Assembly: GCF_001286805.1 (NCBI RefSeq)
Contig: NZ_CXYV01000001.1
Span: forward strand, 1-64,000
From: Kallipyga gabonensis
Lineage (GTDB): Bacteria; Bacillota; Clostridia; Tissierellales; Peptoniphilaceae
Direction of reading: 5' to 3'
Length of the DNA stretch: 64,000 nucleotides
The position numbers and the translations under genes are program-made. A model generated the notes under the pieces. The model was not told where the DNA came from, did not search any database, and saw nothing but the letters and a program-made list of their open reading frames with translations. Shown here one piece after another: positions 31,249 to 39,437 of the stretch (position 1 is its first letter; each line of letters opens with the position of its first letter).

Positions 31249-31304
31249 AGGTCGTCCTTTCATGTGCAGGCAAAATATGGAAACACGTGGTCATTAAACA
31301 GGGA

Positions 31305-32654
31305 TCATATTTTCAAATAAATCCATTTTCCCTGACGGAAGCGGAAGAAGGAAAAGAGGAAACGACAGGTCTGGTCAATGAGGATGGCCAACCAGATCCC
31401 ATCCAGGCCTAAATGAAGGAAGTTAACCAAAAAGATGGTAAAGAGGGTTCGGACCAGGGTTACCGACACCATGGAGGCCACCAGGGTAAATTTTACATCC
31501 CCGGCAGACCGGAGAATGCCGTTATAAATTAGCTGCTGAATCTGGAAAAAGACGATGACGATGATATAAAAAGAGATGTGAACGCCCATTTCCGCGATGG
31601 CATCATCAGCGAACTGAAAATGATAGAAGGCAGGGCCCAAAAAGAGGACGGCCAGGGAAAGGAGGATGGCCAATCCATAGCCCATATCCCGGCAGGATTT
31701 TCCAAAAATAATAGCTTCCTTTTCCTTGCCGGCACCCATGGACTTTCCGGCCAGGGTCATGGCCGCAGTCTGCATACCCAAACCCAGAGAAAAACCCATG
31801 CTGAGAAGGTTCATGTTGACTTGGTGGACAGCAAAAGCCTCGGTGCCCAATCCCGCTGCAACGAGAGCGGTCGCCAGGAAACCTACCCTCATGAGGAGGT
31901 TCTCCGCCATAATGGGACCGCCCAGGAAAGAGAGGGACCGGAAGGCCTCCCACCTGGGCCGGATCTTCCGGCGGAGACAGTAACCCAGATGGATATAGGA
32001 GTCCCTGTGGGTTACTGATAAAATCGCCATGAGAAAGGACACGGCCTGGCCAATGACGGTAGCCAGGGCAGCCCCCATGACTCCCCACCGGGGAAAGCCG
32101 AAGTTACCGTAGATAAGAAGGTAGTTGAAAATGATATTCACCAGGGAGGAAACCAGGTTTGTCGTAAAAGCAATCCGAGTATTGCCCGACCCCCTTTGGG
32201 CCGCATTGATGACCGTGGTGAAGTTGACGAAGAAGGAGCCACCGGCATAGATGTGGAAGTAGGTCACTGCCATATCGTGGGTTTCCCGGTTTGATCCTGC
32301 CATTTGTAGGATGGGATCTGCAAAAAGAAGGGCAATCGAGGTAATGACCAGAGAGATCAGGGCACAAAGAACCATAGCGGAAAGAAAGTTGGTATTGGCT
32401 TCCCTTCGGTGACCCTCCCCCATCCTACGGGCAACAAGAGCAGATAAAGCGGTTGCGGTTGCAATCAGAGGCGTCAGAAGGACGAAATAGGGCTGGTTGG
32501 TCAACCCCGTAGCCGCAACGGCAGCAGGCCCCAATCCCGCCACCATCATAGTATCAATCAGGCCGGCCAGGTTGATAAAAAAAGACTCCAAAACTGCCGG
32601 CCAGGCCATGGTAAAAACTTGCTTATAGTATTTTTTCTCCTGAAACACCTTCAT
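31305..32654 (-). CDS. MATE-family efflux transporter
   Basis: A 449-residue membrane protein with about twelve helices in two similar halves, exchanging drugs or other cations for Na+ or H+. MAWPAVLESFFINLAGLIDTMMVAGLGPAAVAA is replaced by its family pattern P-x(n)-D-x2-M/F at the N-terminus (residues 17-45). The second half begins with GGPIMAENLLMRVG. Length is typical. AAAGGATG precedes ATG 32654. It is the first gene of the seven-gene minus-strand operon and diverges from the Lit-type gene. Confidence 0.92.
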   Translation of the reverse strand: MKVFQEKKYYKQVFTMAWPAVLESFFINLAGLIDTMMVAGLGPAAVAATGLTNQPYFVLLTPLIATATALSALVARRMGEGHRREANTNFLSAMVLCALISLVITSIALLFADPILQMAGSNRETHDMAVTYFHIYAGGSFFVNFTTVINAAQRGSGNTRIAFTTNLVSSLVNIIFNYLLIYGNFGFPRWGVMGAALATVIGQAVSFLMAILSVTHRDSYIHLGYCLRRKIRPRWEAFRSLSFLGGPIMAENLLMRVGFLATALVAAGLGTEAFAVHQVNMNLLSMGFSLGLGMQTAAMTLAGKSMGAGKEKEAIIFGKSCRDMGYGLAILLSLAVLFLGPAFYHFQFADDAIAEMGVHISFYIIVIVFFQIQQLIYNGILRSAGDVKFTLVASMVSVTLVRTLFTIFLVNFLHLGLDGIWLAILIDQTCRFLFSFFRFRQGKWIYLKI

Positions 32655-32749
32655 TCTTCATCCTTTCTTTTTCCTTCATTATCATACCACCTTTCCCCTT
32701 TCTTGGGGTCTTGGTAAAATAAAGCGAATTAAGAAAAAAAGGAGTCACG

Positions 32750-33400
32750 ATGAAAAAAACATCTTTTTCCAAACAAGCTCTTCTCACCCTTGCATTGACC
32801 TGGGGAATTTTTGCTTCTGCCCTGATCTTATCCATGACCCAGACCTGGACCTACCCCCTCTTTTCCGGCCAGAAAATTAACTCTCATGCCTTGACCGAAA
32901 GGACCATCCAAAAAAACTATGAGGGGCTCATCCACTACTGTCTGGACCCCGGGCAAAATGACCTGACCTTCCGGGGCCTGACCCAGTCCCGGCCTGCCCT
33001 CACCCACTTTGCCGAGGTCAAGGTCATCTTCCAGGTCATCCTCTGGACCGGACTGGCCTGCCTCCTCCTCTCCCTTATCCTTGGGATTCGCGCCTACAAA
33101 AAAAGAGACCTCCGCTTCCTTCCCTGGACCTTCCGCCTCTCCCTGGCCCTCCCCCTCCTCTTGGGCCTTCCCTTAGTCTTTTTCTTTGACCGGGCCTTTG
33201 TCCTCTTCCACCGGCTAGCTTTCTCCAACGACTATTGGATCTTTGATCCTGCCACCGACCCCATCATCAACTATTTGCCGGAGACCTTCTTTCAGAACAT
33301 GGTCTTCCTGATTGTAGGGATCTGGGTCTTCCTTCTCCTCATTCTCCGCTTTGGGATTCAGCCCTATTTGAAGAGAAAGCTGCAAAGAAAGCATTCATGA
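32750..33400 (+). CDS. Lit-like (TIGR01906/DUF1461) membrane protein
   Basis: A 216-residue protein with about four membrane helices. HFAEVK (residues 87-92) and FHRLAFSNDYWIFDPATD (about 153-170), followed by LPETFF, match the TIGR01906/DUF1461 family with its two conserved histidines. Characterised members (Lit of Enterococcus and Bacillus) move an acyl chain within lipoproteins to make the lyso form, which alters TLR2 sensing and copper tolerance. The activity is inferred from the family. AAAGGAG precedes ATG 32750. It has its own terminator. Confidence 0.8.
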   Translation: MKKTSFSKQALLTLALTWGIFASALILSMTQTWTYPLFSGQKINSHALTERTIQKNYEGLIHYCLDPGQNDLTFRGLTQSRPALTHFAEVKVIFQVILWTGLACLLLSLILGIRAYKKRDLRFLPWTFRLSLALPLLLGLPLVFFFDRAFVLFHRLAFSNDYWIFDPATDPIINYLPETFFQNMVFLIVGIWVFLLLILRFGIQPYLKRKLQRKHS

Positions 33401-33422
33401 AAACTATTTTTAGGATAATAAA

Positions 33423-33450
33423 ATTCCCCCGACAACCGTCGGGGGAATGA
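33423..33450. terminator. Terminator between lit-like and XRE genes
   Basis: ATTCCCCCGAC / GTCGGGGGAAT form an 11-bp stem with a 3-nt loop. T-rich sequence follows on the plus strand (GATTTTTAATT), and the minus strand has TTTTATT, so it can serve both convergent genes. Confidence 0.85.
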
Positions 33451-33453
33451 TTT

Positions 33454-34086
33454 TTAATTCTTTTTACCGCTGCCTTTCTCCACCAGTGCGGAAAGTCCGG
33501 CTGCTATAATGAAATAGAGAAATAAGATTATCCCTTCTAAAACAAAGGTATTGATAGGCCGGGGATAGAAATTGATCAGATTCTGCACCAGAAGCCGGAC
33601 CGGGAAATAGCTGCCTAACCAGGCGGATATTTTATAGAAGCGCTTCCGAAACAAGATCAGTCGCTCATTATTCTCATGGACTCTTTTTCCCCAACCATAT
33701 TCAAACCCTCCGATGATTGCAATAAATGGGATGAGGCTGATTAGGCTTAACCCGGCACTTTGCAGAATCATGATCGAAGTAAATTGAAGAATCAAACTCA
33801 TGATTTCCAATGCAATGAAAAGGGTCGTCATCTGATGAACCCGGTCACTTTCTTTGTCCTGAATGATCGGCAAGTCATCATCACTTTGATAATCGTCGTT
33901 GAGGAGATAATCGCTAGTAACGTGAAATAACTTGCTTAGTTGAAGGATATTGCCGGCATCAGGCATGGCTGTTCCGACTTCCCACCGAGATATAGCCTGT
34001 CTCGATACCTTCATTTTTTCAGCCAGTTCTTCTTGTGACATTCCATAAGACTTTCTCAGTCTCACGATCTTATCCGATAACTTCAT
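33454..34086 (-). CDS. XRE-family regulator with membrane domain
   Basis: A 210-residue protein. Residues 7-61 form an HTH_3 DNA-binding domain (MSQEELAEKMKVSRQAISRWEVG). A short linker leads to three or four hydrophobic segments with FEYGWGKRVHEN between them. Membrane-tethered XRE regulators of this type are common in Firmicutes, but their signals are mostly unknown. AGGAGG precedes ATG 34086. The 206 bp between it and the IS hold the displaced half of the ferritin terminator and no gene. Confidence 0.85.
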   Translation of the reverse strand: MKLSDKIVRLRKSYGMSQEELAEKMKVSRQAISRWEVGTAMPDAGNILQLSKLFHVTSDYLLNDDYQSDDDLPIIQDKESDRVHQMTTLFIALEIMSLILQFTSIMILQSAGLSLISLIPFIAIIGGFEYGWGKRVHENNERLILFRKRFYKISAWLGSYFPVRLLVQNLINFYPRPINTFVLEGIILFLYFIIAAGLSALVEKGSGKKN

Positions 34087-34296
34087 GGGGAAATCCTCCT
34101 TTTTGTTTTTATTCTAGTGAGGATTCCTTTCGAACACCAGCACCTAGACTTTACAATTCCGCAACATGTCTTTCCATTGGGTCCTCTAGTCGATTATAGC
34201 AGAGAATAACATCACTCTTTCGATTCATGAAGCAGTGATCGATCACAATAAATGACTTTCTCAATAAAAAAAGCGGGTATCCATTCTCTGAACTGA

Positions 34297-34339
34297 CCCC
34301 CTAAAGTTGGACCAAATAATCCAACTTTAGGGGGTTTTT
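34297..34339 (+). terminator. Insulating hairpin at the IS left end
   Basis: CCCCCTAAAGTTGG and CCAACTTTAGGGGG (14 bp, perfect) around ACCAAATAAT, followed by TTTTT. The left inverted repeat doubles as one arm. It should stop outside transcription from reading into orfA, a known self-limiting device in IS elements. Confidence 0.8.
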
Positions 34340-34341
34340 GT

Positions 34342-34929
34342 ATGGCAAAATACAACGTAGAATTTAAGATGAAAGTTGTGGCAGAGTATCTATCCGGAAC
34401 CATAGGGTTAAAATCCCTGGTCAAGAAATATCAGATGAAATCCGACAAGCAGATCAGCAGATGGGTTCACGCTTATCAGAATTTAGGAGTCGAAGGTCTA
34501 AAACGCAGTCGCAATAATCGCTCATACAGTGTAGACTTTAAATTAAAGGCAATTACCATGTATGAAACCAGCGAAAAGTCTTACCAAGACGTAGCGAATG
34601 AACTGGGCCTAAACAATCCCCCTCTCATTGCCAGTTGGCGTAAAGCCTACCATGAACAAGGGATTGACGGGCTCTCACACCAACAAGGGAGGCCAGCATT
34701 GTCAAGAAAAGATCTGGCGAGTAAGGCGAAATTACCATCTTCAACATCGCCTAATGACATAACGGACCTGGAACTTGCCAACCAGCGAATCAAAGAGCTG
34801 GAACATGAGCTAAGGATGCAAACCATTAAGCTTAAGTACTTGGAAATGCTAAGGAGCTTGCGGCTAGAGGAGGCAACGAAGGCAAAGCAAGAGTCGTCCA
34901 CAAGCTCCGAGAAGAAGGATTCCCATTAG
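34342..34929 (+). CDS. IS3-family transposase OrfA
   Basis: A 195-residue DNA-binding part of the transposase. Two helix-turn-helix units occur in tandem, residues 1-55 (VEFKMKVVAEYLSG) and about 60-115 (VDFKLKAITMYETSE), followed by a coiled-coil or leucine-zipper stretch at about 140-180 (LANQRIKELEHELRM). The ATG directly follows the terminator hairpin of the left end. The stop at 34929 lies inside the open orfB frame, so a -1 frameshift can give the OrfAB transposase. Confidence 0.92.
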   Translation: MAKYNVEFKMKVVAEYLSGTIGLKSLVKKYQMKSDKQISRWVHAYQNLGVEGLKRSRNNRSYSVDFKLKAITMYETSEKSYQDVANELGLNNPPLIASWRKAYHEQGIDGLSHQQGRPALSRKDLASKAKLPSSTSPNDITDLELANQRIKELEHELRMQTIKLKYLEMLRSLRLEEATKAKQESSTSSEKKDSH

Positions 34930-35768
34930 CTGAGATTCTTGCAGCCATTCCATTTCCAAAATCAACCTACATGTACTGGCAGGCCCAATGGAAAAAACCG
35001 GATCCCAACCAAAAGCTGAAGGAAGCTATGCTAGGCATCCGGAAGAACCATCCAAACTACGGCTATCGTCGTATTCATGCCACGCTGGTGAAGGAGGGCT
35101 GGAAAGTGAACCGAAAGAAAGTCCAACGCCTTTGCCAGCGACTAGGACTACAAGTCAAAAACTTCGGTCGTAAATACCGTAAATACAACAGCTACAAAGG
35201 GGTTGTCGGACGGATTGCCCCAAACCTTATCCATCGTCGGTTTGAAAGCATTGTTCCGTGTCAAAAGATTACTACGGACACGACGGAATTTAAGTACTAC
35301 AAAGTAGATACCGGCGGAAAGATGCAAATGAAGAAATTGTATTTGGATCCTTTTATGGACTTGTATAATCTTGAGATTATCAGCTTCAAGATTTCACCCC
35401 AACCGAACAGAGTTACCATGCTTGAAGCGTTGAAGGCAGCTATTGAAGCATCGGAAGACTGCCCCTATCGTCGAACCTTTCACTCAGATCGTGGCTGGGG
35501 ATATCAAATGAAAGAATATCAGGCTTTATTGAAGGAGCATAAAATCTTTCAGAGCATGTCTCGAAAGGGTAACTGCTATGACAATGCACCTATTGAAAAC
35601 TTCTTTGGCATGATGAAGCGGGAAATGTACTATGGCAAGGTCTATCGGAGTTACAGAGAATTAGAATCGGCGATTACCAACTATATTCGTTACTACAACG
35701 AAGAACGAATTAAGGAGAAACTGAATTGGCAAAGTCCGGTTGAGTATCGGAAAACGCAGGCGGCCTAA
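34836..35768 (+). CDS. IS3-family transposase OrfB (DDE catalytic part)
   Basis: The rve-type integrase core. DDE residues are in ITTDTTEFK (D), FHSDRGWGYQ (D) and NCYDNAPIENFFGMMK (E). The frame is open from 34836, one base behind orfA, and already reads KARVVHKLREEGFPLAEIL before the first ATG at 34971, so this conserved HTH segment is made only by -1 frameshifting from orfA. I see no A6G-type slippery heptamer in the overlap, so the slip site is unresolved. Confidence 0.9.
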   Translation, partial: VLGNAKELAARGGNEGKARVVHKLREEGFPLAEILAAIPFPKSTYMYWQAQWKKPDPNQKLKEAMLGIRKNHPNYGYRRIHATLVKEGWKVNRKKVQRLCQRLGLQVKNFGRKYRKYNSYKGVVGRIAPNLIHRRFESIVPCQKITTDTTEFKYYKVDTGGKMQMKKLYLDPFMDLYNLEIISFKISPQPNRVTMLEALKAAIEASEDCPYRRTFHSDRGWGYQMKEYQALLKEHKIFQSMSRKGNCYDNAPIENFFGMMKREMYYGKVYRSYRELESAITNYIRYYNEERIKEKLNWQSPVEYRKTQAA

Positions 35769-35825
35769 GGGCTAGCCCTTAGGCAAATAAAAAGAGAGAT
35801 AAGCACAGGATGTACTTATCTCTCT
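35763..35825 (+). terminator. Paired hairpins at the IS right end
   Basis: GCCTAAGGG-CTAG-CCCTTAGGC (35763-35784) overlaps the orfB stop codon. Then AGAGAGATAAG and CTTATCTCTCT (35793-35825) form a second stem just inside the right inverted repeat. Neither has a clean T run on the plus strand. They probably block antisense entry or stabilise the mRNA end. Confidence 0.55.
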
Positions 35826-35902
35826 GGTCCAACTTTTTGGGGTCACTCTACTCATCGGATACCCGCTTTTTCTATGACTAATTCTTTCTGCAGAATCTCA
35901 AC

Positions 35903-36403
35903 TTAGCTTCTCTTTCCGAGAATGCCGTCCACCTTAAAGAGGGCAGCCTTATCATCGCCGGCCATCTTGAAGAGGTCGATGATCCCGCGGAAGTGGTCTT
36001 CTTCCTCATTCTGCTCATCCACATACTTTCTCAGGAAATTCTCCACCCGGTAATTCTTTTCTTCAATGGCCATCTGGAGCATTTCAAGGATGGAGGCAGT
36101 GATTTCCTTCTCATGGGCCAGGCCGGCTTCCCAAACAGCAAGGGGGGAATCATACTGGGCCTTGACTTTTTCCATGGGGAAAAGTTCAACGTGTTCATCC
36201 AGTTCCTGGACCACATCGATGAAGTCTTCCGCATGATGAATTTCTTCGTGGGTCTGAAGGGTCATCCAATGGGTGGCTCCGGGAAGGCCCAGGTCCTTCA
36301 GGTAGATCCGCATCCCGTTGTAGATATAAGCGGACTGGAGTTCCATCTGAATCTGCTTATTAAAGGCAGCAAGCAACTGATCTGACATTTTAAGTTCTAA
36401 CAT
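35903..36403 (-). CDS. ftnA: Ferritin
   Basis: A 166-residue non-heme ferritin that oxidises Fe(II) and stores iron in a 24-subunit shell. Ferroxidase-type ligands are visible in QMELQSAYIY (Glu near 21), HEEIHHAEDF (Glu and His near 54-58), and EKEITASI and EQNEEEDHF (Glu residues near 98 and 131). Length is normal. AAAGGA precedes ATG 36403. The gene lies 30 bp after the aldolase. Its terminator has been split by an IS. Confidence 0.93.
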   Translation of the reverse strand: MLELKMSDQLLAAFNKQIQMELQSAYIYNGMRIYLKDLGLPGATHWMTLQTHEEIHHAEDFIDVVQELDEHVELFPMEKVKAQYDSPLAVWEAGLAHEKEITASILEMLQMAIEEKNYRVENFLRKYVDEQNEEEDHFRGIIDLFKMAGDDKAALFKVDGILGKRS

Positions 36404-36433
36404 TTGTATTCCTTTCTAAGAAATCCTTACATC

Positions 36434-37321
36434 CTACTGAATAGAGGCCTGATAAATATTCTCGATCGCCTCATCCAATTTTGCATCAAATTCGTCATCA
36501 CTCTGCTGAGCGGACAGGTCATTTAAGAGGGCACGAGAGAAAGAAGCAATCATGCCGGAGTTCTTGGACAGCAATTCATTGGCTTCATCAATCGGATAGC
36601 CGCCGGAAAGAGCAACCACCCGGACAACCTGGGGATGCTTTGCCAATTCATCAAAGAAGCCCTCCTTGGTCGGCAGGGAGAACTTGAACATAATCTGGTA
36701 TTTTTCAGGCAGGGCCTCCAGGTTCTTCTGGATCTCCTCCAGCATGATCTCCTCAGCTTCCGCCTTATCGGGGATGGTGATGGTCACTTCAGGCTCAAGA
36801 ATGGGAACCAGGCCGCCATCAAAGATCTTCTTCCCCACTTCAAACTGCTGACGGATGATTTCGGCGATCCCTTCCCGGTTAGCCGCACCAATGACGGAAC
36901 GCATCTTAGTTCCAAAGACCTTGTGTTCATTGGCTTCTTTAATCTGCTCATCCAGGCTCTTGATCGGTTTCATCAGCTGGCAGCCATTTTTCTCCGCTTC
37001 CATTCCTTCATCCACCTTCAAAAAAGGAACGATGCCTTTTTCTTCCCAAAGATATTCTGCTGCATACTTGCCTTCAATTTTGGAGTTCATGGTTTTGCGG
37101 AAGAGGATGGCCCCTAAAATACGTTCATTGGTAAAGACCTTGCTGGTAATAATGCGTGACCGCATCTTGTGAATGAGGTCGAACATTTCCTCTTCGGAAG
37201 AATATTGGTCTTCGCTAATCCCGTAGTTTTTTAAGGCTTTGGGGGTTGAACCGCCGGATTGGTCCAAGGCGGCAATAAAGCCTTTACCACTTTTCATCTG
37301 TGCAAGCATTTTTTCATTCAT
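36434..37321 (-). CDS. fda: Class I fructose-bisphosphate aldolase
   Basis: A 295-residue glycolytic/gluconeogenic aldolase splitting fructose-1,6-bisphosphate by a Schiff base. ALDQSGGSTPKAL at the N-terminus, FKVDEGM-type and LEPEVTI segments, and YQIMFKFSLP with the likely Schiff-base Lys (about 213) match the bacterial class I family seen in Firmicutes such as staphylococci. It is metal-independent, in contrast to class II FbaA. A CTTGGGTATAAT element lies about 60 bp upstream (37381-37391). Ferritin follows, so the two may share a transcript. Confidence 0.93.
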   Translation of the reverse strand: MNEKMLAQMKSGKGFIAALDQSGGSTPKALKNYGISEDQYSSEEEMFDLIHKMRSRIITSKVFTNERILGAILFRKTMNSKIEGKYAAEYLWEEKGIVPFLKVDEGMEAEKNGCQLMKPIKSLDEQIKEANEHKVFGTKMRSVIGAANREGIAEIIRQQFEVGKKIFDGGLVPILEPEVTITIPDKAEAEEIMLEEIQKNLEALPEKYQIMFKFSLPTKEGFFDELAKHPQVVRVVALSGGYPIDEANELLSKNSGMIASFSRALLNDLSAQQSDDEFDAKLDEAIENIYQASIQ

Positions 37322-37378
37322 GAGTATTGCTCCTCTCAGATCCGTTCAATTGGTCGACTAGCTCCTCTAAATTCTCTT

Positions 37379-37395
37379 TAATTATACCCAAGGAA
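37379..37395 (-). promoter_or_regulatory. CTTGGGTATAAT promoter element upstream of fda
   Basis: Minus-strand CTTGGGTATAATTAAAG. The core CTTGGGTATA recurs at 38655-38663 and 46084-46093, each time upstream of a minus-strand gene of likely stress type. GGGTAT resembles the -10 of SigB-type factors, but a GTTTAA -35 is not clear here. Confidence 0.45.
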
Positions 37396-37429
37396 AGCAT
37401 GAGCTACCACGTGGATTGATAAACAGAAA

Positions 37430-37461
37430 ATACCGCCCCGAGTTGGTTGGTCGGGGCGGTA
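37430..37461 (-). terminator. Terminator of the 37481-38548 gene
   Basis: TACCGCCCCGA and TCGGGGCGGTA form an 11-bp GC-rich stem. On the minus strand TTTTCTG follows. Confidence 0.8.
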
Positions 37462-37480
37462 AACCATGTCTTAATTCGGT

Positions 37481-38548
37481 TTAAGAAAGAACTCGTTCAG
37501 ATCCACGAGTCGTTTTTACTCCGAGGACAGAGCCGGCAACAGAGACGATGAGGGCAAGCAGTAGACCGATAAAGGCCCAGACGGCAGCCGATGATGCTGC
37601 GTTAGTGGCTTCGTTGGTCGTCTCAGCCACTTCCTGGCTGGCCTGATCGATCTTGGCAGGGACTTCATCAATGGCTTTCTGAAGGTCAGTAAGGCGTGCC
37701 TCAGCCTGACTCTGTGCTTCTTTCATATCTTTCTCGATCTTATCGACCTGAGATTCCACTTCCTCTTGAGACATCTCCGTATTGGCAGCCACAGCTTTCG
37801 TTAAATCTTCACGATCAACGGAAGTCGTAATGGTCTTAACCCGTTTTTCAATGGATGTGGAAAGATCTTTTAAGGCAGGCTTAAGCTGATCCGGATCTTT
37901 CTTTACCGTATCAATAGCGGCTTGGACTTCTTCCTTTACTTCATCCATCTGACCCTGGAGATAATCAGGCTGAAGTTCTTTCACCTCGGTGTCCTTGAGG
38001 AACTTTTCCGCATTTCCCTGAACCTTTTCTGTATCAACGGAGAGGTCGAGGTCAAGTTCACCAAGTGCCTTATTTGCCGCTTCTCCACCGAGCTGAACAG
38101 CACTGCCTACACCGGAAGCTACTCCACCGGCAACATCACCGGCAACTCCGAGAGCAGAGCCGACCACGTTACCGGCCATACCTAAGGCACTGGCAGCACC
38201 GGTAACAATAAGGACCAGGCTAATAACGACCGCAAGGGCCCAGGTTAGAAATCCATGGATCCCACCGGCATAACGACTGGCGAGTCCCGAAATAAAGCCG
38301 CCTGCAAACATGGAAATCACCAAAGAAAGGACAAAGAAAATCATCGTCCCTGTTCCTACGCCTTCCATAGGATTGGCTGAAGTCGGATCAAACATTCCCA
38401 GACCAAAAGCCGTAGTCAGGAGATTGAGCAGTAAAAAGCTGGCAAAAAAAGCAATGGTTCCTGCAAATACTGAACCCCAGGAAAGGTTCTTTCCGGCTTC
38501 ATCAGCCATGAAATGGCGTTGCCAAAAATTTTGATTTTGTTGAGTCAT
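37481..38548 (-). CDS. Membrane protein with long coiled coil, unknown function
   Basis: A 355-residue protein. NLSWGSVFAGTIAF starts a first membrane helix, and two more follow before residue 115 (FAGGFISGLASRYAGG is a Gly-rich turn). A Gly/Ala/Val-rich stretch (about 120-160) leads to a charged helical region (about 165-310) full of Asp, Glu, Lys and Gln. A final helix precedes the C-terminus (AFIGLLLALIVSVAGSVLG). The N-terminal part resembles small envelope proteins with the pattern LSWG-x-x-FAG. I do not recognise a function. The start is ATG 38548 with GGAGG five bases upstream. Confidence 0.75.
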   Translation of the reverse strand: MTQQNQNFWQRHFMADEAGKNLSWGSVFAGTIAFFASFLLLNLLTTAFGLGMFDPTSANPMEGVGTGTMIFFVLSLVISMFAGGFISGLASRYAGGIHGFLTWALAVVISLVLIVTGAASALGMAGNVVGSALGVAGDVAGGVASGVGSAVQLGGEAANKALGELDLDLSVDTEKVQGNAEKFLKDTEVKELQPDYLQGQMDEVKEEVQAAIDTVKKDPDQLKPALKDLSTSIEKRVKTITTSVDREDLTKAVAANTEMSQEEVESQVDKIEKDMKEAQSQAEARLTDLQKAIDEVPAKIDQASQEVAETTNEATNAASSAAVWAFIGLLLALIVSVAGSVLGVKTTRGSERVLS

Positions 38549-38651
38549 AAATTCCTCCAATTGCATCATGATTATTAGCTGAACCCTCCACAGGTGAAAG
38601 GATAGCGAGTAACAAGAATAAGGAAAGAAGTTTCCTCACTCGATAGACTTA

Positions 38652-38664
38652 TCTATACCCAAGT
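38652..38664 (-). promoter_or_regulatory. CTTGGGTATA element upstream of the coiled-coil membrane protein
   Basis: Minus-strand ACTTGGGTATAGATAAG, about 105 bp before ATG 38548. Second member of the shared promoter motif. The 38549-38802 gap holds only this and no gene that I can see. Confidence 0.4.
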
Positions 38665-38802
38665 AATTTTCTCTCTATTCAAAAACATGATTTATACAAG
38701 GAAATATGATCAACTGATAAAGAAGATTGAAGTGATAAGGGTAAGAATGAATGCAGTAATATAGCCTGCTAATGAAGATAATATTTATAGAAGGGAGCTG
38801 AA

Positions 38803-39306
38803 ATGATTACTTTAGACCAAGTTGAACAGCTGATGGAAGAAACAGGTGCCGGATACGAACTCTCTGCCTGGGCTCTAAAAGAAGCCGGCGGTGACATGAG
38901 TCTGGCCAAGGAATATGTAGAAAAGGCCAGAAAGATCCCTGTCCCCAACAAAGAACAAGAGGGGAACGAAAAAAGAAGCGAGGGGGAGAAAGAAGACAAA
39001 ATCACCCTCGATGCCATCATTTCTACGATTCGTGATGCTTTCCATACCTTAAATGCAACCAACCTCATCGTTCGCAAGGGAGAAAAAGAAATCCTCAATA
39101 TTGCCTCCAGTTTGGGCGCCATCGGAGCCATCGTCCTCCCCCAGCTGGCTTTGTTGGGCATCGGCGCAGCCATACTGACCGACTACGAAATCATCGTTCG
39201 GCTCAAAGACGGCCGGGAAGTAAACATCAACCGGAAGGTGAAAGATGAAGCCCACAATATCAAGCGGTCCTGGGATTACTATATCGACATCCATAAGGAA
39301 GATTGA
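38803..39306 (+). CDS. DUF4342-domain protein
   Basis: A 167-residue protein. Residues 1-45 resemble a UBA-like/NAC helical domain (LDQVEQLMEETGAGYELSAW then ALKEAGGDMSLAKEYVE), and a charged linker (about 48-70) follows. Then comes the DUF4342 domain with VRKGEKEILN, a hydrophobic stretch (about 103-125) and YEIIVRLKDGREV. The domain is of unknown function; a membrane-associated role is likely. GGGAG precedes ATG 38803. Monocistronic with its own terminator. Confidence 0.8.
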   Translation: MITLDQVEQLMEETGAGYELSAWALKEAGGDMSLAKEYVEKARKIPVPNKEQEGNEKRSEGEKEDKITLDAIISTIRDAFHTLNATNLIVRKGEKEILNIASSLGAIGAIVLPQLALLGIGAAILTDYEIIVRLKDGREVNINRKVKDEAHNIKRSWDYYIDIHKED

Positions 39307-39331
39307 CTCTGATAAATTAGTAAATCACAAA

Positions 39332-39362
39332 AATAGCAGGGCCAATAATCGCCCTGCTATTT
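39332..39362 (+). terminator. Terminator of the DUF4342 gene
   Basis: AATAGCAGGGC and GCCCTGCTATT form an 11-bp stem, followed by TCTTAG. On the minus strand T-rich sequence also follows, so it may act for ppk2. Two small stems sharing TCAGGG and AAGCCCT occur at 39380-39399 and 39423-39440, the second next to the ppk2 stop. Confidence 0.75.
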
Positions 39363-39437
39363 CTTAGAATAATGAAATTGTCAGGGTTGGAAGCCCTGAT
39401 ATTTTAGCGACTGAAAAGTTTATCAGGGTCGGAAGCC

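Larger units (their letters stand above)
34294..35845 (+). mobile_element. IS3-family insertion sequence (IS150-like)
   Basis: About 1.55 kb bounded by imperfect inverted repeats TGACCCCCTAAAGTTGGACC (34294) and TGACCCCAAAAAGTTGGACC (complement, ending 35845). It carries the orfA/orfB pair of IS3 elements in the usual -1 relation, with an intact DDE motif. Both ends carry strong hairpins that would block transcription entering or leaving. It looks complete and possibly active. Confidence 0.93.
34268..35871 (-). terminator. Ferritin terminator split by the IS element
   Basis: AAAAAGCGGGTATCC at 34268-34282 is the exact reverse complement of 35857-35871. Read on the minus strand from ferritin, the two arms form a GCGGGTATCC/GGATACCCGC stem followed by seven T residues, with the whole IS as loop. 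CTCT at 34286-34289 and 35846-35849 may be a target duplication. Confidence 0.75.
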
